NCBI GenBank assembly: GCA_031409515.1
Contig: JANNXJ010000009.1
Coordinates: 1 to 50,187 of the forward strand
Source: SHZI01 sp031409515
GTDB taxonomy: Bacteria > Pseudomonadota > Gammaproteobacteria > Steroidobacterales > GCA-2729495
Reading direction: 5' to 3'
DNA: 50,187 bases
Positions 5,709 through 14,211 of the stretch are shown here, piece after piece. Below the pieces are notes generated by a model that saw only the letters and a program-made list of their open reading frames with translations, had not been told where the DNA came from and did no database searches. Every line of letters starts with the position of its first letter. Position 1 is the first letter of the stretch. A program made the translations under genes and the position numbers.

Positions 5709-7463
5709 ATGGCCTTCGAGATCGCAATACCCGAGGACGACAACCGTACCTTCGGGGACTACCTGGATGCCCTGAAGCGCCGCCGCAAGCCGGCGCTGGT
5801 CATTGCCCTGGCCCTGCTGCTGCTGGGAGGCATCGCCATCTTCGTCTGGCCCAATGCCTACACCTCCACGGCCGTGATCCTGATCGAGGATCCGGACATC
5901 CCCCCCGGCCTCGTGCCGACGACGGTGACCACCTTCGCGTCCAAGCAGATCCAGTACATCAATCAGCGGGTGATGACGCGGACGAACCTGGCGCAAATCA
6001 TCGAAAAGTTCGATCTCTACCCGGACGAGCGCAAGTTTTTGCCCACGCTGCTCCTGGTGGGTGACGTGGAAAAATCCATGAGCATCGATGTGATCGACGC
6101 CCAGCAGCAGGGGACCGGCGGCCAGCAGATCGTCAGCGCCATTGCCTTCAAGCTGGCCTTCGAGCACGAGGATCCCGCGATTGCCCGGCAGGTGGCCAAC
6201 GAACTGGTGTCCCTGTACCTGGCCGAGAACGTCCGGTCCCGGACCGAGAAGACGGCCGAGACCAGCCAGTTCATGCAGGTGGAGGTGGACCGCCTGGACA
6301 CCGAGGTCAAGGAACTGGAGGCCCAGATCGCCGCCATCAAGCGGGCCAACGAGGGCAGCCTGCCGGAGCTGATGACCTTCAACATGCAGCTGATGTCCGC
6401 GCTGGACAACGACATCGGCGAGATCGACCGGCAGGTCCAGTCGCTGCGGGAAAACAAGATCATGCTGGACGCCGAGCTGGCGAAGCTCAGCCCCATCGCC
6501 ACCACCGTCACGCCGGAAGGCCGGCCGGTGTCCTCGCCCCAGGACCAGCTCAAGGCGCTGCAGACGGAATTGTCCCGGGTGGAAGGCCGCTACGGCCCCG
6601 AACACCCGGACGTGCTCCGCGTGCGCCGGGACCTGGAGTCCGTGCGGGCGCAACTGGGCGCCAACATCGATCTCGACCAGACCACGGCCAATCTCGCCGA
6701 GGCCCGGGTGGAGCTGGCCAAGGCCCGGGGCAGCTACACCGCTGACTCGCCCCAGGTGAAGCAGGCCGAGCGGGCGGTGGCCAGCCTGGAGGCCAAGGCA
6801 GCGGAGCCCCGGCGCCAGGGTGTCGGCAGCATGGAGCCGGACAACCCCGTCTACATCCAGATTCGCGCCCAGCGGGAAACCCTGGGCTCCCAGGAACGCT
6901 CGCTGATCACCAAGCAGGCCGAGCTGCGGGCGCGCCGGGCCGAGATTGAGCGCAAGACGCTGAAGAGTTCCGACGTGGAGCGGGACCTGGGCGCGCTCAC
7001 CCGGCGCCTGCAGAGTGCCACCTTCAGCTATCAGAAGGCCCGGGGGGACTTTGTCACCGCGAAGATGGGCCAGTCCCTCGAGACCCAGAGCAAGGGCGAG
7101 CGCTTTGCCCTCGTGGAACCGCCGGATCTGCCCCTGCTGCCCTCCAGCCCGAACCGTCCGGTGCTGCTGGCGCTGCTGATCGTGCTCGTGCTGGCGGCCG
7201 GCCTGGGCTGGCCCCAGGTGGCCGAGTCGATGGACGAAGCCATCCACAGCGCCCGGGCGATTGAGCGGGTGCAGGGGGCGCCGCCGATTGCGGAGATTCC
7301 CCTGATTGAAACCGCCCAGGATCGCAAGCAGGAGCGCAACGTTCGGGTGGGCGTGCTGCTGATCGCGCCGGTGGCGCTTGCCGCCGTCCTGGCCCTCGTG
7401 CACTTTTTCTGGATCCCCCTGGACGTGCTCTGGTACGTGGGTCTCCGCCGCTTAGGTATGTAA
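5709..7463 (+). CDS. polysaccharide chain-length determinant / co-polymerase (Wzz/GumC type)
   Basis: A 584-residue inner-membrane polysaccharide co-polymerase that helps set chain length and links polymerisation to export. Residues 14-50 hold the Wzz opening (FGDYLDALKRRRKPAL) and the first membrane helix (29-46), then YTSTAVILIEDP, typical of the family. Residues about 190-440 are long coiled coil (EVDRLDTEVKELEAQIAAIKR). Near the C-terminus come a helix LLALLIVLVLAAGLGWP and a further one, VGVLLIAPVALAAVLALVHFFW. No kinase domain is fused; the kinase is the next gene, three bases after the stop. The frame is open further upstream, but the ATG at 5709 gives the normal N-terminus. Such proteins in exosortase loci are named PEP-CTERM-associated chain-length proteins. 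Confidence 0.9.
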   Translation: MAFEIAIPEDDNRTFGDYLDALKRRRKPALVIALALLLLGGIAIFVWPNAYTSTAVILIEDPDIPPGLVPTTVTTFASKQIQYINQRVMTRTNLAQIIEKFDLYPDERKFLPTLLLVGDVEKSMSIDVIDAQQQGTGGQQIVSAIAFKLAFEHEDPAIARQVANELVSLYLAENVRSRTEKTAETSQFMQVEVDRLDTEVKELEAQIAAIKRANEGSLPELMTFNMQLMSALDNDIGEIDRQVQSLRENKIMLDAELAKLSPIATTVTPEGRPVSSPQDQLKALQTELSRVEGRYGPEHPDVLRVRRDLESVRAQLGANIDLDQTTANLAEARVELAKARGSYTADSPQVKQAERAVASLEAKAAEPRRQGVGSMEPDNPVYIQIRAQRETLGSQERSLITKQAELRARRAEIERKTLKSSDVERDLGALTRRLQSATFSYQKARGDFVTAKMGQSLETQSKGERFALVEPPDLPLLPSSPNRPVLLALLIVLVLAAGLGWPQVAESMDEAIHSARAIERVQGAPPIAEIPLIETAQDRKQERNVRVGVLLIAPVALAAVLALVHFFWIPLDVLWYVGLRRLGM

Positions 7464-7466
7464 GTT

Positions 7467-8312
7467 ATGGAACGGATACGCAAAGCACTCGAACGCGCGG
7501 GCCAGGACCGGCAGATGACGGGCACCGACGTGCTCCGCCAGACCTCCCAGGGCATTCAGGCCGATCTCTCCACCGGGGTGCGCTACACCATGACGAAGAT
7601 GGTGGAGGTCACGCCGAAGCAGCTGCTGGAGAACCGGATCATCGCGGCTCTCCCGGAGCACCCCTTCAAGGATTCCTACCGCATGCTGCGCACCCGGGTG
7701 CTGCAAACGATGCGGAACAACGGCTGGACGTCCGTCGCCGTCACCGGGCCGGCGACGGGCTGCGGGAAGACGCTGACGGCGATCAACCTGGCGGTGAGCC
7801 TGGCGATGGAGGTGTCGAACACCGTGTTGCTGGTGGATCTGGACCTGCGCCGTCCGGCGATCCACAAGTACTTTGGCTACGAGCCTGATTTGGGCCTGTC
7901 GGACTACCTGACGACCGACGTGCCGCTGCACCAGCTGCTGTTCAGCCCGGGCATCGACCGCCTGGTCGTGCTGCCGGGCCGGAGTGCGCTGCCGAATTCG
8001 GCCGAAATGCTGCGGTCACCGCGGATGATTGCGCTGGTGAACGAACTGAAGACGCGGTACCCGGACCGCCTGATCGTGTTCGACCTGCCACCAATTTTGG
8101 CGGCGGACGACGCGCTGGCGTTCTCGCCCTACACCGACTGCTTCCTGATGGTGGCGGAGAGTGGCGGGACCAAAAAAGACGATCTGCAGAAGGCCTATAG
8201 CATCCTGAAGAACACCCCGCTGGTGGGGACTGTTCTTAACAAATCCGAGGCGCCGACGACCGGTTACGGTTACGGGGGCACGCAGAAGAAGAAGCGCTTC
8301 TTCGGCAGCTGA
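7467..8312 (+). CDS. CpsD/CapB-family tyrosine-protein kinase (exosortase-locus type)
   Basis: A 281-residue cytoplasmic BY-kinase. Walker A is GPATGCGKT (94-102), Walker A' is LLVDLDLRRP (121-130) and the Walker B-like segment is LIVFDLPPI near 200. The N-terminal 40 residues (MERIRKALERA) match the form seen beside PEP-CTERM loci. It would work with the co-polymerase encoded just upstream, by cycles of autophosphorylation. The C-terminus has only two tyrosines (Y267, Y269 in GYGYGG) before a basic KKKRFF end, rather than the long Tyr cluster of Wzc/CpsD, so the phospho-switch is minimal. It is four bases from the ATPase gene, in one operon. Confidence 0.88.
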   Translation: MERIRKALERAGQDRQMTGTDVLRQTSQGIQADLSTGVRYTMTKMVEVTPKQLLENRIIAALPEHPFKDSYRMLRTRVLQTMRNNGWTSVAVTGPATGCGKTLTAINLAVSLAMEVSNTVLLVDLDLRRPAIHKYFGYEPDLGLSDYLTTDVPLHQLLFSPGIDRLVVLPGRSALPNSAEMLRSPRMIALVNELKTRYPDRLIVFDLPPILAADDALAFSPYTDCFLMVAESGGTKKDDLQKAYSILKNTPLVGTVLNKSEAPTTGYGYGGTQKKKRFFGS

Positions 8313-8316
8313 CGCC

Positions 8317-9183
8317 ATGTACGAAGGCTTTTTTGGCCTGCAGGAACGTCCGTTTGCCCTCCTGCCTGACCCGTCATTCCTCTACCTGTCGAAGGGCCAC
8401 GGCACGGCCCTGACGCTGCTCCGCTACAGCCTCCTGAACCGCCAGGGTTTTACCGTGGTGAGTGGGGAGGTGGGGGGTGGCAAGACCACACTGATCAACC
8501 GCCTTCTCGACGAGATGAAGACGGGGATGACGGTGGGGTTGATCAACTTCACCACCCGGTCGTTTGGCGACATGGGTGAGTGGATCATGATGGCCTACGG
8601 GCTGCCCTATAAAAACAAGAGCAAGGTGGAGCTGTACGACGATTTTGTGCAGTTCATGATTCGCGAGTACGCGGCGGGCCGGCCGGTGGTGCTGATCGTT
8701 GACGAGGCGCAGAACTTGGGCATACGGGGTCTGGAAGAGATCCGCATGCTGTCCAACGTGAATGCGCAGAAAGACTATTTGCTGCATGTGATTCTGGTGG
8801 GGCAGCCGGAACTGCGGTCCCTGTTGCAGAGCCCTCAATTGCGCCAGCTGACCCAGCGGGTGTCGGTGGCTTATCACCTGAAGCGGCTGACGGATGAAGA
8901 GGTGCGCCAGTACATTCTGCACCGGGTGACGCATGTGGGCGGCTCGGCGGAGTTGTTTGAGCCGGAGGCGATTCGGCTGATTGCCGCGGCGAGTGACGGG
9001 ATTCCCAGGCTGGTGAATACGTTCTGTGATCTGGCGCTGGTGTATGCGTATTCGGAGGAGAAGCCGACTGTGGGGGCTGCGGAGGTTAGGGCGGTGCTGG
9101 AGGATCGGCGGAGGATGGGGTTGCCTAGTGGGGGAGGCCAGCTCGGCACCATCATGGCTGCGCAGGCTGACGTCACTCCCTAG
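8317..9183 (+). CDS. ExeA-like AAA ATPase of the PEP-CTERM/exosortase locus
   Basis: A 288-residue ATPase. The opening YEGFFGLQERPFALLPDPSF is the ExeA/GspA signature, Walker A is GEVGGGKTT (G50-T58) and Walker B is VLIVDEAQN (D129, E130). The C-terminal part (RLTDEEVRQYILHRV, then GIPRLVNTFCDLAL) is the lid domain. Homologues stand beside the chain-length protein and tyrosine kinase in PEP-CTERM exopolysaccharide loci; their exact job is not known, and a role in assembly or export energetics is inferred. It is the last gene of the three-gene high-GC module. The following gene begins 26 bases later in a clearly different base composition. Confidence 0.88.
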   Translation: MYEGFFGLQERPFALLPDPSFLYLSKGHGTALTLLRYSLLNRQGFTVVSGEVGGGKTTLINRLLDEMKTGMTVGLINFTTRSFGDMGEWIMMAYGLPYKNKSKVELYDDFVQFMIREYAAGRPVVLIVDEAQNLGIRGLEEIRMLSNVNAQKDYLLHVILVGQPELRSLLQSPQLRQLTQRVSVAYHLKRLTDEEVRQYILHRVTHVGGSAELFEPEAIRLIAAASDGIPRLVNTFCDLALVYAYSEEKPTVGAAEVRAVLEDRRRMGLPSGGGQLGTIMAAQADVTP

Positions 9184-9209
9184 TCGGGACGTGGGTCGGA
9201 ATCCGACCA

Positions 9210-11324
9210 GTGCTGACGAGAGTCCGCCATAAATTGCGACCGGTCTCCTCCACACGGTTTCCTACGGCGATTCTTCTTGGCCTGATTCTGGCAAGTCTGA
9301 CCGAAACGGCGTGCGGCGTCCCCGCTCTCAGCATTGACAGCGCGCTGCCTCAGCCAAACTATCCGATGACCGCGGACGCACGCGACCTCCGCCAGCTGAC
9401 CGACGGCGTTATGGTCGAATACCCTTCCTGGACTAAGCGCGGGTCTGTCGGCTGGTCCCAGGCGACCCCGGTGCTCCTCAAAGGTCATCTGACCCGGACC
9501 GGCAGTGAGTTAGGCAAGCGCATCAATATTCAGGTTCACACCGCAAAGGGATCGTCAGCAGACGTCCTGCCGCCCCGCCGGATCGATATCTATTGCAGTC
9601 CTGGCGGTGATCAGTGGCGCCATGCTGGCGTCCTGGTCACCGACGCCAGTGCCATGCCGGATGGGGTCAATGCCACGCTTTCTGTGCCGGTGGCGGATGA
9701 CTGTGATGGCGACATTTCGCTCGTTTTCCATGCCACAGGCCCGTACCTGATGCTGGATGAGCTGGAGGTGTTGCCCGTCACTCGTACCAGTAAAGCGCCA
9801 CCCGGAGCGATCGTGCCCAATCTCAAGGGCCGCGATCTCCTTGCCGATAGCCTGCGCCGACTCCGTACGGGAATGAACGCAGATGACGGTGACCAAATTG
9901 CCGGGTTCCTCAATAACCGGCGTGTGGAGGAGAACGCGGCTTGGGTGGCAAGTCCCTGGGGGTCATTGTCTGTCGCCGCGCTCTCGTCAGATCAGATAGC
10001 GACGAAGTTGCTGGAGGTTGGTGTTCCCGCAGGCTGGCCTGCTCAATACGTCGTTGGGCTACTGAACTCGACCAGTAATGAACGCGCGTACACCCTGGAG
10101 GTTGGCGGCCAGACGCCCGTTGTAATGTCGAGAATTGCGCCCGTGCTGGCTGCGAACGGCCAGGTGGTCTTTGATCCATTGGTCCCAATGACCGGTGCCA
10201 GCATTTCCCTACCGCGGAAGTCGGTGCGCTATGTACTGCTTCGGCATGCCGTTGTCGAGAGATCTGGTAGCGCTACCGTGACGGTACGCTCAGGCGAGGA
10301 CTGGATACAGAACCTCACGGTTCGAATCAGTGTGCTCCCTGACATTACTGACACCAGGGCACGTCCTCCCGATGTGGTCACGTGGTCATATCTGTCGGAT
10401 AGCCCGATTTGGCAACAAAAAAACAGGGAGCAACTCGTTCGCTTCGAGAAGGATGCGGGCGTTAACGTGTTTGTGATTCATCCCAGCGCTATACCGCTTC
10501 CTGGGCAGACTGCTGAGTGGGTACGTAAAGACCAGTTACTTCGTGATCAACTCCATACATACAAGGGTGCTGGCACGGTCCTCCTGTATGTGTCCTGGAA
10601 TGCCCAGATCTCTCCGGAGAAATGGGCGGATGAGACGTTTCGAACGGAGATCGAAAGCTGGCTCCCGCGGCTTGTCACTGTGATGAAAAGTGAGGGCTAC
10701 GACTATCAGGACTGGGCGATCTATCCAGTGGATGAGCCAACGGGGGAGGGTTTCTCGCTCCTGGCCAAAGTGGGAGCGTGGATCAAGGCGCGAGACCCTA
10801 AAGTTCGTCTCTACGCAAATCCCGGGACAGTCGATTTGATCGACCTCCTGCCGGGCGGTGCAATCTATTCGGTCCTTGACGTGATTGACCTCTGGCAGCC
10901 TCTGCTCGGCACGCCGGCTGATCGGCTCGGCCCCATTCTGGGTCGGCGCGGTGACCACCGCTGGTCAATATACGAGGTCGGTATCCCGCCCGCGAAGACT
11001 ATCACTCCCAACTGTTACCGGAAGGTCGCATGGGAGGCCCAGCAAAGGGGCGCGACAGGCTTTGGATTCTGGTCCTTCAGCGACACGGGCGGCAGCAGCG
11101 CCTGGGATGATTTCGATGGCACCCGCGCTGATTGGGCCACAGTCTATGAGGCCGATGGCAGTGTGGTTTCGAGCCGCCGCTGGGAGGCATTTCGGCAGGG
11201 GATCCAGGAGTATCGAGCCCTGGCCGACTGCGCACTGAGCAACACTGGGGTCCGCCAGGCTGAAAGTTGCAAAGTGCTCCAGAAGAATATTGATACCGAG
11301 TTGCGGGGGCTTAAGTGTCATTAG
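9210..11324 (+). CDS. exported DUF4091 / GH123-like glycoside hydrolase candidate
   Basis: A 704-residue protein with an N-terminal hydrophobic segment (FPTAILLGLILASL) that looks like a signal peptide; a cysteine follows (TETAC), but the lipobox is poor. Residues about 40-370 are beta-sandwich-like and I do not recognise them. The last third is the DUF4091 region, related to GH123 beta-N-acetylgalactosaminidases: YPVDEPTGEGF with the D508-E509 pair, WSIYEVGIPP and GATGFGFWSFSDTGG, ending WEAFRQGIQEYRALADC. GH123 enzymes use an adjacent Asp-Glu pair, so catalysis is plausible. It may trim the polymer made by this locus (inference). The start is GTG at 9210; TTG at 9234 is an alternative. It overlaps the flippase gene by 10 bases. 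First gene of the lower-GC cassette. Confidence 0.7.
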   Translation: MLTRVRHKLRPVSSTRFPTAILLGLILASLTETACGVPALSIDSALPQPNYPMTADARDLRQLTDGVMVEYPSWTKRGSVGWSQATPVLLKGHLTRTGSELGKRINIQVHTAKGSSADVLPPRRIDIYCSPGGDQWRHAGVLVTDASAMPDGVNATLSVPVADDCDGDISLVFHATGPYLMLDELEVLPVTRTSKAPPGAIVPNLKGRDLLADSLRRLRTGMNADDGDQIAGFLNNRRVEENAAWVASPWGSLSVAALSSDQIATKLLEVGVPAGWPAQYVVGLLNSTSNERAYTLEVGGQTPVVMSRIAPVLAANGQVVFDPLVPMTGASISLPRKSVRYVLLRHAVVERSGSATVTVRSGEDWIQNLTVRISVLPDITDTRARPPDVVTWSYLSDSPIWQQKNREQLVRFEKDAGVNVFVIHPSAIPLPGQTAEWVRKDQLLRDQLHTYKGAGTVLLYVSWNAQISPEKWADETFRTEIESWLPRLVTVMKSEGYDYQDWAIYPVDEPTGEGFSLLAKVGAWIKARDPKVRLYANPGTVDLIDLLPGGAIYSVLDVIDLWQPLLGTPADRLGPILGRRGDHRWSIYEVGIPPAKTITPNCYRKVAWEAQQRGATGFGFWSFSDTGGSSAWDDFDGTRADWATVYEADGSVVSSRRWEAFRQGIQEYRALADCALSNTGVRQAESCKVLQKNIDTELRGLKCH

Positions 11325-12796
11325 CAGAGCCAGGGAAGCCGGGGCAACGCCGCATCGTTGGCTACCTCTCGTGGCAGGGCCTGTCGATGCTGGTCCAGGC
11401 GGGCACTCAGCTGGGTGTCATGGCGTTGCTGGCTCGGTACCTTGCGCCGGAGGACTTTGGTCTGGTCGCTGCCGCAAACATCGTCATCACACTGGTGCAG
11501 ATGATCTCGGAGGGGGGTATCGGCACCGCCGTTGTCCAGCGACCGAACGTGAGCGGAAATGTCGTCGGGGTGGCCGTGACGGTGTCCCTGATCATCAGCG
11601 CTGTTTGCTTCCTTGGACTAGCGGCTGTGGCGTTGCCATTCGAAGTATTCCTGGGCATGAAGCACCTCGCAGTTGTGGTTCTTGTCCTTGGCGCTGGTGC
11701 GTTCTTTTCGGGGGTGTCGAGTCTGCTGGAGGGCTTGCTCCAGCGGGAAATGAATTTTGCGGCACTATTCCGGGTCAATATCTATTCTTCGGTGTTTGGC
11801 TATGCAGTTCCCGCTGTGGCTCTGGCCGCGGCAGGTGCCGGGGTTTGGTCCATTGTTGTTGCGACACTCGGGCGCATCGCCGTAAAGCTTGTCCTCGTGG
11901 CATGTATGTACTCGAGTAGCCTCCGGCCATGTTGGGAGCCTGCCGTGGCTCGAGACCTGCTGCATTTCGGATTTGGGCTGACACAGGATCGTTTTTGGAA
12001 CTGGGCCTCTGCCCAGACTGCACCGTTTGCAATCGGCTTGCTGTTTGGTCAGGCCCAGCTGGGGCAGTTCTACATGGGTAGTCAGCTTGCCGTGCTTCCC
12101 GCCCAGTATTTGAGTTCTATCGTCTCGGCTGTTTATTTCCCGATCCTGTCGCGAACCCTCGGTGATCCTCGATTGGTCACCCGCCAATTTCTAACAATAA
12201 TGACTGTGGGATTTGTCGTTACGACCGCCATGGGAGTTTTGCTAGCAATGAATGCACCACTCATCGTTGAGATTGCTTTCGGATCAGGATGGGATCATGC
12301 GGTAGTCGTCTTTGAGATTCTGTGCCTGGGTGCTGGGATTCGTTCGTGCATTCAGATTTGTGACGCTGTTAACATTGCTCGTGGCGACGTATACGCGCTA
12401 GCGAATCGGCGCGCTGCTGCTGCAGTAACAATGTTCGTCGGCATGTACGCGGCCAATAACTTCGGGCTTGCTGGTGCTGCGTGGGCAATCATGGCTAGCC
12501 ATTCTCTAATGCTCTTCCTCACCATAGGGCTTGCCGTAGTGGGCGTTGGAATTAGCATGGAGACGGCCACTCCGTTCGTACGTCGACTAGGTCTTGCGTT
12601 GGGGTTGATCCTGATGGTGGACATTCCGGTTCTATATCTGCGAGAGGCCAACTTAGTCGGTGGTATACCATTGTTGGTATTGACCATAATCGTGAATATG
12701 GTGATTACCTTGCCACTGATCCTCGTTCTCTCCGAGCTGATGCGCGGGATCCTGCTTGCTCGCTTCAGTAAGCGCCTGAGATCAAAGGGAGCCTAG
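11315..12796 (+). CDS. Wzx-type oligosaccharide flippase (first of two)
   Basis: A 493-residue inner-membrane protein with 12-14 predicted helices, of the MOP exporter superfamily. The opening VGYLSWQGLSMLVQAGTQLGVMALLARYLAPEDFGLVAAANI is typical of the Wzx/RfbX and WzxC group. It would flip lipid-linked repeat units to the periplasm for the polymerase encoded next. The start is GTG (11315) with GGGGG at 11305-11309, overlapping the end of the DUF4091 gene by 10 bases. A second, dissimilar flippase is encoded at 33814-32552, which suggests that this cassette brought its own assembly machinery. Confidence 0.85.
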   Translation: MSLAEPGKPGQRRIVGYLSWQGLSMLVQAGTQLGVMALLARYLAPEDFGLVAAANIVITLVQMISEGGIGTAVVQRPNVSGNVVGVAVTVSLIISAVCFLGLAAVALPFEVFLGMKHLAVVVLVLGAGAFFSGVSSLLEGLLQREMNFAALFRVNIYSSVFGYAVPAVALAAAGAGVWSIVVATLGRIAVKLVLVACMYSSSLRPCWEPAVARDLLHFGFGLTQDRFWNWASAQTAPFAIGLLFGQAQLGQFYMGSQLAVLPAQYLSSIVSAVYFPILSRTLGDPRLVTRQFLTIMTVGFVVTTAMGVLLAMNAPLIVEIAFGSGWDHAVVVFEILCLGAGIRSCIQICDAVNIARGDVYALANRRAAAAVTMFVGMYAANNFGLAGAAWAIMASHSLMLFLTIGLAVVGVGISMETATPFVRRLGLALGLILMVDIPVLYLREANLVGGIPLLVLTIIVNMVITLPLILVLSELMRGILLARFSKRLRSKGA

Positions 12797-12797
12797 C

Positions 12798-14054
12798 GTG
12801 CAGACATTGTCCCCGCAGCAGTTTCGAACAGCTGGACGCGATCGACTAGGAATCGTCTACAAGGCGGTGATCCTACTCTACGTATTGGCAGTGGTCGTAC
12901 TTTCTTACCGCGATGGAATGACCGCCTCTGCTAAGGGGATAGGGATCGTGCTGGTTGGGCTGTTTGTGTTCCGCGCCCTAACCACAGGCGAGAAAATATT
13001 CTTCCCGACTGAATACCGTTTGCTCATGGCGTGGTTTCTTGTCGCCGTAGTTTCTTCGGCGCTTTCGCAGTCACCAGACACGGCGCTTCCGCGTGTTCTT
13101 ACCTTGCTTCAGATTATGCCCATAGCGTTTCTAATATCGAATCTGATTGTGTGGAATGGCGATTGCCGGTTCTACTGGATTTGCGTGGTGGCCGCAGCTG
13201 TTGTTTCAGCGGTAGTGACGCTGACAAATCCGGCTGAATTCATGGGCGTGGATGGCCGGTTATCTGGAACGTTATCCAACGCGAATGCATTTGCTGCGTT
13301 ATTGGCCGGAAGCTTCGCATTGTGCCTGTGTGCCCTTATGAGTACGCGGAACGTACTACTCCGGGCCGCATACTTGGCGCTGGCAGCGTTCTTCCTGTAC
13401 ATGGTCGGCAGGACTGGCTCCAGAATGGGAATGCTAGCCAGCGTCGCCGCGGTGACTGCATTTTTTGTCTGTTTCCAGGTAAGCAGGAAAGGGAAGGGAT
13501 TAGGACGATCCTTGGTCGTGCTTATATTCGGGGGCTTAATCGTTGCCGGAAGTGTTGTCTACTTAACTTCAAGTCAATTCTCGACACGACTGGATGCGCT
13601 GACAGAGTCTGCGGAAAAAGGAGATTTTCGCGCTGCCGGTGATATGAGCCTGTACGGCCGCTCATTGCTTGTGCGCAAGGCGTTTCAATTAGCTGTTGAA
13701 CACCCGTTATTAGGCGTAGGCCTTGATGAGTTCAGGACCGAGGGAATCGACTACCGCACTATAGGAGATAACTCCCACAGTAACTACGCAGAGATTCTTT
13801 CGAACACCGGATTGATCGGCGCGACACTCTACTTCGCTGTTTATTTTAGTTTATGGTCGCGACTCATCCGGGCTAAAGCGACGCTACAAGATCTCCGCTA
13901 TGCAGTTCCATTTACGATTGCCGCTGTTGTTGCCACCATCATGCTGGTTCTAGATATCGCGTGGGTCACGTACTATGAGAAGCTGGCATGGCTATTGTTG
14001 CAGGGCCTTATTGCTCAAGTACACTTGGTATCAAGGAACGCAAACACTGCTTGA
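12798..14054 (+). CDS. O-antigen ligase/polymerase family membrane protein (Wzy_C type)
   Basis: A 418-residue protein with about 11 membrane helices. The large periplasmic loop contains the signature GRSLLVRKAFQLAVEHPLLGVGLDEF followed by DNSHSNYAEILSNTGLIGATLYF, in which the conserved Arg and the H-x-N-Y-x-E segment fit the Wzy_C (O-antigen ligase) family. It either polymerises flipped repeat units or ligates them to an acceptor; the fold does not tell which. GTG start at 12798 with GGGAG about eight bases ahead, directly after the flippase stop. Base composition is about 50% GC in the line I counted (13501-13560), well below the flanking genes. Confidence 0.82.
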   Translation: MQTLSPQQFRTAGRDRLGIVYKAVILLYVLAVVVLSYRDGMTASAKGIGIVLVGLFVFRALTTGEKIFFPTEYRLLMAWFLVAVVSSALSQSPDTALPRVLTLLQIMPIAFLISNLIVWNGDCRFYWICVVAAAVVSAVVTLTNPAEFMGVDGRLSGTLSNANAFAALLAGSFALCLCALMSTRNVLLRAAYLALAAFFLYMVGRTGSRMGMLASVAAVTAFFVCFQVSRKGKGLGRSLVVLIFGGLIVAGSVVYLTSSQFSTRLDALTESAEKGDFRAAGDMSLYGRSLLVRKAFQLAVEHPLLGVGLDEFRTEGIDYRTIGDNSHSNYAEILSNTGLIGATLYFAVYFSLWSRLIRAKATLQDLRYAVPFTIAAVVATIMLVLDIAWVTYYEKLAWLLLQGLIAQVHLVSRNANTA

Positions 14055-14211
14055 ATTGGATATAGGCTACGTTGCATGGCCCCAGCAGGGCAGAAGCGAA
14101 GCCGTTATGCCATTAGGCGTCCTCCCTGCGGCAGGCTTGTACCTGTAGCACTCTAGTCGTTTCACATGGGGGTCGATATTCTAGAGAAAAGACTTGCGCG
14201 GGCATCGTGAT

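Noticed and set aside
5652..7403. Minus-strand open frame (583 codons) opposite the co-polymerase gene
   Set aside because: Low-complexity H/L/G/Q-rich translation and no start context; the plus strand has clear Wzz features.
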